A stretch of DNA of 64,000 nt from JABDJL01 sp963664065 (GTDB lineage: Bacteria; Pseudomonadota; Gammaproteobacteria; Xanthomonadales; SZUA-36). The notes under the pieces were generated by a model. It ran no database searches. It was not told the DNA's origin and saw only the letters and a list, made by a program, of their open reading frames with translations. Of this stretch, positions 8,758 to 15,891 are shown one piece after another (positions within the stretch are counted from its first letter, which is position 1; each line of letters opens with the position of its first letter). The stretch spans positions 2,170,001 through 2,234,000 of the forward strand of contig OY760942.1 in the NCBI GenBank assembly GCA_963664065.1. Direction: 5' to 3'. The position numbers were made by a program, and so were the translations under genes.

Positions 8758-10107
8758 TTAACGATTATCACGATCATATTCGAGCCGTTGAGCGGCTCCG
8801 TGCTCGATGACGACGTCTCCGTCAAAGGCCAGAACACCGTTGATCCACGTGGATTGAATCCGGCTCCTGAATAATCTTCCCTCAAAGGGCGACCAGCCGC
8901 ACCGGGACAGCACCCGGTCTCTGATGATGTGGGTAACATTATCGAGATCAACCACCACCAGGTCCGCCCGGTAACCCTCGCGAAGAAAACCCCGTTCACA
9001 AACACCAAAACGCGTGGCGGGATTGTGTGACATTCTTTGTACCAGCGTTTCCAGCTCCAGGGCACCGTCCTGGACCAGTTCGAGGCCGGCAAGCAGGACA
9101 TCCTGTACAAGTGGCAAACCGGAAGGTGCTGACAGGTAGTCATTCGACGCCTTTTCGTCCAGCGTATGTGGTGCGTGATCGGTCGCAATGATGTCAATTC
9201 GCCCATTCCTCAATGCCCCGATCAGTGCCCGCTTGTCGGATTCACCCTTTATGGACGGATTGCATTTAATCAGGTTGCCCCGGCTTTCGTAATCCCTCTC
9301 AGAGAAATGCAGGTAATGCACGCAGGTCTCGGAGGTGATGGATTTTCCTTCCATTGGTCCGGGTTCAAACAATTCGAGTTCCCGGCTGGTCGAAATATGA
9401 AGGACGTGTAGTTGTGCGCCGTATTCGCGTGCCAGACCGACAGCAAGCTCAGTAGAGACATAGCAGGCTTCCATGCTTCGAATTTCTGGATGCTCGGTGA
9501 TCGGAATATTCTCTCCGTATTTTTCCCTGGCCTTTGCCAGGTTCCTTTGAATGATGGGTGTTGACTCGCAGTGGGTTGCTATAACCACGGGGCTATCGCG
9601 AAAAATTGCAGCCAGGGTCTGTTCGTCATCAACCAGCATGTTTCCGGTAGACGCCCCCATGAACACTTTGAGGCCACACACCGAGGTGGGGTCGAGAGAT
9701 CTGATGGCTTCAATGTTGTCGTTGGTGGCACCGAAGTAAAATCCATAATTCGCTGCCGAATTTTCGGCGGCAATAGCGTGCTTCCTTGCCAGTTCATCAA
9801 AGCTGGTTGTTGGTGGACTGGTATTGGGCATATCCATAAAACTGGTTACGCCGCCTGCAATTGCAGCACGCGATTCAGAATAAATATTGCCCTTGTGGGT
9901 GAGGCCGGGTTCGCGAAAATGTACCTGGTCGTCGATGACGCCCGGTAAAAGGTGTAATCCTGCAGCGTCAATGACCTGGGCGTGCGGCGGGGCGGTAATC
10001 GAAGGATCAATGCGTTCAATTCTGCCTTTTGCAACCAGCAGGTCCAACTCAATGGTCTGGCCCTCATTTACCAGAATGGCATTTCGGAATACGGTGGTGG
10101 AGTTCAT
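8758..10107 (-). CDS. pyrC: Dihydroorotase, class I-like, Gln variant of the HxH motif
   Basis: Cyclises carbamoyl-aspartate to dihydroorotate in pyrimidine synthesis. The 449-residue amidohydrolase keeps the DHOase signature VHFREPG, the likely carboxylated Lys147 (GLKVFMG), His179, His237 and Asp310 in IATDHAPH. The first ligand of the HxH motif is Gln61 (DDQVHFREPG) rather than His. From memory, this substitution is typical of a recognised DHOase subfamily, so it is probably not a defect. A non-catalytic DHOase-like role cannot be excluded. It follows yidD on the same strand. Confidence 0.85.
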   Translation of the reverse strand: MNSTTVFRNAILVNEGQTIELDLLVAKGRIERIDPSITAPPHAQVIDAAGLHLLPGVIDDQVHFREPGLTHKGNIYSESRAAIAGGVTSFMDMPNTSPPTTSFDELARKHAIAAENSAANYGFYFGATNDNIEAIRSLDPTSVCGLKVFMGASTGNMLVDDEQTLAAIFRDSPVVIATHCESTPIIQRNLAKAREKYGENIPITEHPEIRSMEACYVSTELAVGLAREYGAQLHVLHISTSRELELFEPGPMEGKSITSETCVHYLHFSERDYESRGNLIKCNPSIKGESDKRALIGALRNGRIDIIATDHAPHTLDEKASNDYLSAPSGLPLVQDVLLAGLELVQDGALELETLVQRMSHNPATRFGVCERGFLREGYRADLVVVDLDNVTHIIRDRVLSRCGWSPFEGRLFRSRIQSTWINGVLAFDGDVVIEHGAAQRLEYDRDNR

Positions 10108-10196
10108 TCAGTTCTCTGTGCGAACAAGGTCGGGCTGGAGAGCCAGAGTTATATTGTAGCCACAAGCACAAAGAACTGCGCAACATTGACTGTCGA

Positions 10197-10406
10197 TCAG
10201 GGGACCGGGTCGTAACCGCCATCGCAAAACGGCTGGCAACGTGCGATTCTCTTGATGCCCATCCAACTTCCCTGCCACGGCCCGTACTGCTCTATGGCTT
10301 CACTGGTGTATTGAGAGCAGCTTGGTATGAACCGGCACTGCCGGCCAAATATCGGGCTGAGCACCAACCGGTAGGCACGAATCAGGAACATCAGGAACTT
10401 CTGCAT
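10197..10406 (-). CDS. yidD: Membrane protein insertion efficiency factor YidD
   Basis: Small amphipathic protein that assists YidC-dependent membrane insertion. The 69 residues match YidD throughout: LIRAYRLVLSP, the CRFIPSCSQYTSEAI cysteine-rich core and the GIKRIARCQPF..GGYDPVP end. Normally it sits between rnpA and yidC; here it is alone, upstream of pyrC on the same strand, 89 bases away. Confidence 0.95.
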   Translation of the reverse strand: MQKFLMFLIRAYRLVLSPIFGRQCRFIPSCSQYTSEAIEQYGPWQGSWMGIKRIARCQPFCDGGYDPVP

Positions 10407-10496
10407 GGCGATCTCGGTCTCAGGCTAGACTTTGCATTGCAAAAAAGCTTGCCGTCGACTCCCAGTTCGGATATAACACTGCATCTCCGAATACCA

Positions 10497-10528
10497 TTGA
10501 ATTAGTAATAAATTTAAAAATATATAAT
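10497..10528 (+). promoter_or_regulatory. Candidate dksA promoter in an AT-rich block
   Basis: TTGAAT (10497-10502) and TATATA (10521-10526), 18 bases apart, with an overlapping TATAAT at 10523-10528. The whole block 10495-10565 is very AT-rich compared with its surroundings, as expected for a strong sigma-70 promoter or an UP-like element. An AAGGAG site lies at about 10563 upstream of the dksA ATG. Confidence 0.5.
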
Positions 10529-10581
10529 ATTCAATAGCTTATATTATATACCACGATAAAACAAGGAGTTGAGTACCTGTC

Positions 10582-11010
10582 ATGTCATCTGTTCGTGTTG
10601 AGTTAAGTAAGGGTTACAGGCCTAAAAAGAAAGAAGAGTACATGTCTCCTGAACAGCAGGAGTATTTCCTTCGTAAGCTTTTGAACTGGCGTGAAGATCT
10701 GGTTGAAGAGTCGCGTGAAACCATCAGCAATCTGCGGGAAGAAGTCCGTGATGTCAGTGACGAAGCAGAACGGGCAACGCGGGAAACTGAGAACAGCCTT
10801 GAGCTCAGAACCCGTGATCGCTACCGCAAATTGATAAACAAGATTGACAAGGCCTTGATCCGACTGGACGAGGGTGAATACGGATATTGTGATGAAACCG
10901 GCGAGGAAATAGGGCTCGCACGGCTGGAAGCTCGACCAATTGCAACTTTGTGCCTCGATGCACAAGAGCGCTGGGAGTTACGCCAGAAGCAAATGGGTGA
11001 TTCGCGCTAA
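10582..11010 (+). CDS. dksA: RNA polymerase-binding transcription factor DksA, two-cysteine type
   Basis: Binds the secondary channel of RNA polymerase and, with ppGpp, mediates the stringent response. The 142-residue protein has the coiled-coil arms and C-terminal globular domain with LEARPIA. Of the four zinc cysteines of E. coli DksA only the first and third remain (Cys103, Cys124); the others are Thr106 and Ala127. At the coiled-coil tip the DxxDxA motif reads D60-E-A-E63-R-A65, so the second Asp is Glu. The zinc site is probably not formed; similar cysteine-poor versions exist in Alphaproteobacteria and as Pseudomonas DksA2. Confidence 0.9.
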   Translation: MSSVRVELSKGYRPKKKEEYMSPEQQEYFLRKLLNWREDLVEESRETISNLREEVRDVSDEAERATRETENSLELRTRDRYRKLINKIDKALIRLDEGEYGYCDETGEEIGLARLEARPIATLCLDAQERWELRQKQMGDSR

Positions 11011-11036
11011 GCGCTTCAGCTTGAAGAACTTCGAAG

Positions 11037-11062
11037 AATCCGGCTTTAAGCCGGATTTTTTT
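11037..11062 (+). terminator. Rho-independent terminator after dksA
   Basis: Perfect stem AATCCGGC (11037-11044) and GCCGGATT (11050-11057) with a TTTAA loop, followed by an uninterrupted T-run to 11062. It lies 27 bases after the dksA stop and faces the convergent sufE. Confidence 0.93.
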
Positions 11063-11098
11063 GTGAACAGATTATTGGGAACTGGGTACCGATAACGT

Positions 11099-11521
11099 TT
11101 AACCTGTAATAATTACGTTCGCTGCGGCTGTTTTAATAGCGTTCAGCATCGCATGAAGTCCGTTGGCGCGAGTCGGGGACAGGTGGTCGTTCAGCCCAAT
11201 CTCTTTGACAAAGAATGGCTCGGTTTCAAGTACATCATTAGCCGCTGCGCCCGAATAAACCCGGATGAGCAGGGCAATCAGGCCTGAGACAATTGCAGCA
11301 TCGCTGTTGGCCCTGATGCTAAGCTCGTTTTCGTCCCCGCTGATTATTAACCAGACCCTGGACTGGCAACCGTCCAACAGGTTGCTGTCAATCAACTCTT
11401 CAGCAGGTAAAGCAGGTAGCTTACGGCCAAGGTCAATCAGGTATTGGTAACGGTCCATCCAGTCTGAAAAAAGGCTGAATTCACCGATGATGTCCTGTTG
11501 TGCTGCAGATAAGTCGTGCAT
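11099..11521 (-). CDS. sufE: Cysteine desulfuration protein SufE
   Basis: Accepts persulfide sulfur from a SufS/CsdA-type cysteine desulfurase and passes it on for Fe-S assembly. The 140-residue protein has the SufE fold, with the acceptor Cys52 in DGCQSRVWL and the typical end LSPTRANGLHAML. No sufS or sufBCD gene is nearby. It lies 12 bases downstream of cysS on the same strand, so the two are probably co-transcribed, pairing two users of cysteine. Confidence 0.93.
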   Translation of the reverse strand: MHDLSAAQQDIIGEFSLFSDWMDRYQYLIDLGRKLPALPAEELIDSNLLDGCQSRVWLIISGDENELSIRANSDAAIVSGLIALLIRVYSGAAANDVLETEPFFVKEIGLNDHLSPTRANGLHAMLNAIKTAAANVIITG

Positions 11522-11533
11522 TAGCGGTATACC

Positions 11534-12916
11534 TTAGTGACTACGTCGCCAGTGCGTGACACCGGCTCCATCTTCCAGCGAGATACCCAATTCACCAAGC
11601 TGGTCACGTATTTGGTCAGCCCTTGAAAAATCCTTGCTTGCGCGGGCTTGTTCACGTTCGGTGATCAATTGCTCTATTGCAGCGTCATCGATGTTCCCCG
11701 GGCCACCCTTGAACCATTCCTTCGGGTCATGTTGCAGCAGACCAATTAATTCGCCATTGGCAAGCAGCTCGCCTGCCAACGTTTGAATCTCCCCGCTGTT
11801 GCCCGCGGTTGCCAGGGCCCGGGAAAGAGTATTGAGAACAGCCAGTGCCTCCGGCGTGTTGAGGTCGTCGTTCAGAGCACGCATGAAATTCTCACCGGGC
11901 TGAGCCGCAGCTTTCAATGGTCCTGTTTTATCGGCTGTATCCCTTAGTATTGCGTACATCCGGTCCAGGGTACGGAGTGATCTTTCCAGGCCTTCATCCG
12001 ACCAGTCCAGCGGCTGGCGATAGTGGGCACTCAGTAATTGGTAGCGGAGCACTTCCCCTTTATGCAGCTTCAGCAAATCATGCACGATCAGGGTGTTGCC
12101 CATTGATTTGGACATTTTTCGCCGGTTAAAGGTGACGAAACCATTGTGCAACCAGGTAAGTGCAAAGGGTTTGCCGTCATGCGAGCAAACACTTTGTGCG
12201 ACTTCGTTCTCATGATGCGGAAATACCAGGTCTTGCCCGCCCGCGTGAATATCGATGACTTCACCGAGGTGCTTTTCTGCCATCACTGAGCACTCAATAT
12301 GCCAACCGGGCCGGCCCCAACCCCATGGGCTATCCCAACCGGGCTGGGGCTTCGCCGATGGTTTCCACAATACAAAATCACCAGGGTGTTGTTTGAAAGA
12401 CGCGACTTCAATCCTGGACCCTGCCACCATTTCCTCAAGATTGCGCCCGGAAAGCGAACCGTAATCTTCAAACGAAAGGACACTGAACAGTACATGCTGT
12501 TCTGCTTCGTAGGCATGGCCTGAATTGATCAGCCGGCTGATCATGGAAATAATTTCGCCGATATGATCCGTGGCCCTTGGTTCTACGCTGGGAATGCCTA
12601 CACCCAGGGCAGCCATGTCTTCGTGATAGGCACTGATAAAACGTTTGGATATCACTTCGATGGAAACGTTCTTGTCTGCTGCCGATTGGTTAATTTTATC
12701 GTCCACATCGGTGATATTCCTCGCGTAAACCACCAGCGGATAAATACGTTGCAATACACGGTGAAGCAAGTCGAAGATAACCGCCGGACGTGCGTTTCCA
12801 ATATGAGCATAGTTGTAAACAGTCGGTCCGCACGCGTACATTGTGACCCGCTCCGGATCGAGCGGTTCAAAAGATTCTTTTTGACGCGTCAGCGTGTTGT
12901 ACAGGCGAATACTCAT
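11534..12916 (-). CDS. cysS: Cysteinyl-tRNA synthetase
   Basis: Charges tRNA-Cys. With start MSIRLYNTLTRQKE at 12916 the class I synthetase is 460 residues, close to E. coli CysS; an upstream in-frame start at 12940 would add eight residues with no family support. Cys29 (zinc ligand) is in MYACGPTVYN, the HIGH-type motif is HIGN (38-41), a second zinc-site segment is GWHIECS, and KMSKS is present as RKMSKSMGN. It is divergent from pepQ and upstream of sufE. Confidence 0.97.
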   Translation of the reverse strand: MSIRLYNTLTRQKESFEPLDPERVTMYACGPTVYNYAHIGNARPAVIFDLLHRVLQRIYPLVVYARNITDVDDKINQSAADKNVSIEVISKRFISAYHEDMAALGVGIPSVEPRATDHIGEIISMISRLINSGHAYEAEQHVLFSVLSFEDYGSLSGRNLEEMVAGSRIEVASFKQHPGDFVLWKPSAKPQPGWDSPWGWGRPGWHIECSVMAEKHLGEVIDIHAGGQDLVFPHHENEVAQSVCSHDGKPFALTWLHNGFVTFNRRKMSKSMGNTLIVHDLLKLHKGEVLRYQLLSAHYRQPLDWSDEGLERSLRTLDRMYAILRDTADKTGPLKAAAQPGENFMRALNDDLNTPEALAVLNTLSRALATAGNSGEIQTLAGELLANGELIGLLQHDPKEWFKGGPGNIDDAAIEQLITEREQARASKDFSRADQIRDQLGELGISLEDGAGVTHWRRSH

Positions 12917-13089
12917 GTTAGGTCCTGTAAATATAGCCAAGCTCCTGATCTGGATTTAAAGTGCGTTTTGCACCTTTGGGTTGTCGTGGAACATAGTACC
13001 AATATCTTCCGCTTCAAAGTGCTGATATGGTAACCAATGTATCAATTTTCCAGACTGATCCGGCCTTGTTCAATTTGCAGGAAATCCCG

Positions 13090-14424
13090 ATGAATAAAAG
13101 ACCTACAGTGAGTGCTAACTATCCTGAACACGCTGCTGAATGCCAACGGCGCTGGGAGTGTGCCCTTGAAGCCGAGGGTTTCGATGCGGCCGTCATTCAT
13201 GCCGGTAGCCAGATCATCAGTTTCCTGGATGATTATCACTATGCTTTTCGTGCCAATCCGCACTTTCTGCAGTGGTTGCCGTTAAGCCATCATCATGACA
13301 GCGTGCTCCATATCAGGGTTGGGCGAAAACCCCGGCTTTTTTATTTCCAGCCCGATGATTACTGGTATTCGCCACCTTCCGACCCGGAATCATGGTGGGC
13401 AGACGTGTTCGAGATACAGGCAGTGCGTACTCCGGCTGCCTGGATGGATGTATCATTTGATGATCAAACGGCTTTTGTTGGCGATGCCCCTTCCATGGTA
13501 GCCATTGCCGGTTCCGGGCAGCTGAACCCGACACGCCTGGTGAACCGCATTCACCTCGACCGCACAATAAAAACGCCATACGAAGTTGCCTGTATTAAAG
13601 AAGCAAACCGCCTCGCTGCGGTCTCACATACTGAAGCCGAAGGGGCATTCCGGGAAGGCTGCAGTGAATACGAGATTCACCAGCGTTATTGCCAGGCATC
13701 CGGATTACTGGACCACGAACTGCCGTATGGGAATATCGTGGCCTTAAATACGCACGGAGCGGTTCTTCATTACCAGGGGCGGGAACTGCAGGCCCCTGAA
13801 ATCAGCCATTCTTTCCTGATTGACGGTGGCGCAACCCAGCAGGGATATTGTTCTGATATTACCCGGACCTATGCTGCTGTCGATGGTGAGTTCAGTGAAG
13901 TCATCGATGCCATGGACCTCATGCAACAGGATTTATGCGGACTGATGCTGGCCGGTGCCGATTACAGGGATTTACACGTCCATACGCATTTGCGAATTTC
14001 AGAAATTCTTTTACAACACAACATCATCAATGTTTCGGCGGAAGCCGCGGTCGAGTCCGGTCTCAGCAGCGTCTTTTACCCGCATGGGCTTGGTCACTTC
14101 CTCGGTTTGCAAACTCATGATGTCGCTGGTCTGATTGCCGATGAGGACGGAACGGAAATCCCAAGACCGGATGGACATCCATTCCTTCGTCTGACCCGTA
14201 CGCTCGAACCGGGCAATGTACTGACTGTTGAACCCGGCCTGTATTTTATCGATACCCTTTTGCATAAGTGGAAAGCAAATGGAGATTCTTCCGCAATTAA
14301 TTGGGGTAGGATTGAGGAGTTGAGACCATTTGGAGGTGTCAGGGTCGAAGATAACGTTGTTGTAACCGATGCTGAACCAGTCAATTTAACCCGCGCTGCG
14401 TTTTCCGAGGTCAATCGTCGCTGA
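13090..14424 (+). CDS. pepQ: Xaa-Pro dipeptidase
   Basis: Metallopeptidase (M24) that cleaves X-Pro dipeptides. From the ATG at 13090 (MNKRPTVS) it is 444 residues, near E. coli PepQ; the in-frame upstream start at 13027 adds an unconserved 21 residues. It has the PepQ N-terminal domain (FLDDYHYAFRANPHFLQWLPL) and the five metal ligands in DGGATQQGYCSDITR, HGLGHFLGLQ, VEPGLYF and GVRVEDN. Its last 14 bases overlap the convergent DUF1232 gene. Confidence 0.93.
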   Translation: MNKRPTVSANYPEHAAECQRRWECALEAEGFDAAVIHAGSQIISFLDDYHYAFRANPHFLQWLPLSHHHDSVLHIRVGRKPRLFYFQPDDYWYSPPSDPESWWADVFEIQAVRTPAAWMDVSFDDQTAFVGDAPSMVAIAGSGQLNPTRLVNRIHLDRTIKTPYEVACIKEANRLAAVSHTEAEGAFREGCSEYEIHQRYCQASGLLDHELPYGNIVALNTHGAVLHYQGRELQAPEISHSFLIDGGATQQGYCSDITRTYAAVDGEFSEVIDAMDLMQQDLCGLMLAGADYRDLHVHTHLRISEILLQHNIINVSAEAAVESGLSSVFYPHGLGHFLGLQTHDVAGLIADEDGTEIPRPDGHPFLRLTRTLEPGNVLTVEPGLYFIDTLLHKWKANGDSSAINWGRIEELRPFGGVRVEDNVVVTDAEPVNLTRAAFSEVNRR

Positions 14425-15046
14425 TGCCAAGCCCTCTCAGGTGGTCGGGAGGCATTTCGCCAGCAGGGCCATGATTCCAGATATTTGCCTGGCTGGCAAA
14501 ATAAGACTGTTTATCCGGGCTGGCCAGCGCTTTCACCGCCTGCATGACTCCGGCCTCCTTGACGGCTTTGGTGACATAATTATCCAACTCGGTAACGTAA
14601 GGGTCACCAATGATTTTTCGCATCACTTTATTGGCCGCGGTGAGATCATCAGGAAACAGGTATTTTCCGGTTTGTAACTGATAATGATCTGATACTGCCT
14701 GTAAAGATGACAGTGAACAGTACGCATCGTCGAGCAAGCCGATCACCCCCAGGTGGTCCGGAATTACATCCAGTTCCAGGGTCCAGTAGGAACGAACCAT
14801 ATCCAGAATATGTTCCATTTCAGAATCAAGGCCGACATTGGCAGCGGCTGTAACGGCCACTTTCAACATGTAAGGCACCTGCTCGACATAGCCGAGCACG
14901 AATCGTGAACCGCGGTCCAGTTCTGCCTGATCCGGGACAACTCCATTGCGTTCAGAAAGCACTGCCAGCAGGTCGTGCAGATCCTGTTCAGCGTGTTCAT
15001 CACGGCAATGTTGCGCAATCAGCGATTCAATTTCAGAAGTTTCCAT
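14411..15046 (-). CDS. DUF1232 (YkvA-like) protein
   Basis: Protein of 211 residues of unknown function. The segment SYWTLELDVIPDHLGVIGLLDDAYCSLSSL resembles DUF1232, whose hallmark is a ..PLD.IPD..G..GLLDD.. stretch that dips into the membrane. The rest is hydrophilic and helical. I chose the ATG at 15046 (METSEIESLI), preceded by an AGGG motif; a longer frame to 15124 exists. It is divergent from the ZIP-like gene at 15170 and overlaps the pepQ 3' end. Confidence 0.7.
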   Translation of the reverse strand: METSEIESLIAQHCRDEHAEQDLHDLLAVLSERNGVVPDQAELDRGSRFVLGYVEQVPYMLKVAVTAAANVGLDSEMEHILDMVRSYWTLELDVIPDHLGVIGLLDDAYCSLSSLQAVSDHYQLQTGKYLFPDDLTAANKVMRKIIGDPYVTELDNYVTKAVKEAGVMQAVKALASPDKQSYFASQANIWNHGPAGEMPPDHLRGLGISDD

Positions 15047-15169
15047 CGACCCTGAGTTTCCGTTATTGCTGGATATTCTAACAACAGCCAGCAACTTTCG
15101 GCAGTTTGCATTGCCAATTGGCACAATTTCCTGTGCTAGTATGCGCGCTTTTGGCGGAGAGCTTGTGCT

Positions 15170-15778
15170 TTGCTGTTTTTGTCGCTGATTACATTGTTTA
15201 CCGGACCTTTGCTATATCACTGGATGCGACAGGGTGGGCTGATCGCGAGGGCTTTCGACCGCACAATTGTGATTGCTTTGGTAGCGGTAGTGTTTTTTTT
15301 ACTGGTCCCAGAGGCTTTGGAAGGCCTGGGTTGGGTCTCCCTGATATTAATTGCAGCGGGTTACCTGCTTCCGGGTTTCCTTGAATCCGCCATTAAGAAA
15401 TCTGCGCATACCTTTCACCTGATTTCCATGCTGCTGGCTCTGACAGGTTTCGCCTTGCATGCCCTGTTGGACGGAGCAGGGCTCGCTGGCAGTTCGATGC
15501 AGTCATCCGGCAACCTTGGTTTGGTTATCGTGATGCACCGGCTTGGAGTAGGGCTGGTAATCTGGCTGATTGTTCAGCCGGCTTTTGGGCGTAATGTTGC
15601 CTTGGCGGTATTGCTGCTGATTGCTGCGGTAACCGTCATAGGGTTCAATCTCTCTGCGCAATTGCTGCCCCTGGCGGGTCAGGACTCAATATTGACTATC
15701 CAGTCAATGATCATTGGCACTATCGTGCATAGCCTGCTGCACAGGGGGCATATGGCGAGAGCTCATCAAGGTGATTAG
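15170..15778 (+). CDS. Polytopic membrane protein, ZIP transporter-like
   Basis: A 202-residue integral membrane protein with about six to seven hydrophobic helices. Two helices carry ZIP-type signatures: LHALLDGAGLAG resembles the TM4 H..xDG motif and MHRLGVGLVIW resembles the TM5 HE.P.GL motif, with a later HSLLHRGH. The second motif lacks the usual Glu, so metal transport is a guess. The start is TTG at 15170 with a GGAGAG site about 9 bases upstream; no in-frame ATG fits. A dyad GCAACG/CGTTGC (15787-15806) follows the gene. Confidence 0.6.
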   Translation: MLFLSLITLFTGPLLYHWMRQGGLIARAFDRTIVIALVAVVFFLLVPEALEGLGWVSLILIAAGYLLPGFLESAIKKSAHTFHLISMLLALTGFALHALLDGAGLAGSSMQSSGNLGLVIVMHRLGVGLVIWLIVQPAFGRNVALAVLLLIAAVTVIGFNLSAQLLPLAGQDSILTIQSMIIGTIVHSLLHRGHMARAHQGD

Positions 15779-15891
15779 GTAATTGGGCAACGATATAAAG
15801 CGTTGCTGAACACTGGTTGCCGGTATCTGTTGATCCTCCAGTCGAATCTACCTTTTCCTGCTACGTTCTTTCGTCTATCCACCAGCTCGTT

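Noticed and set aside
8559..9206. Minus-strand open frame of 215 codons
   Set aside because: It overlaps pyrC in another frame and has no recognisable domain.
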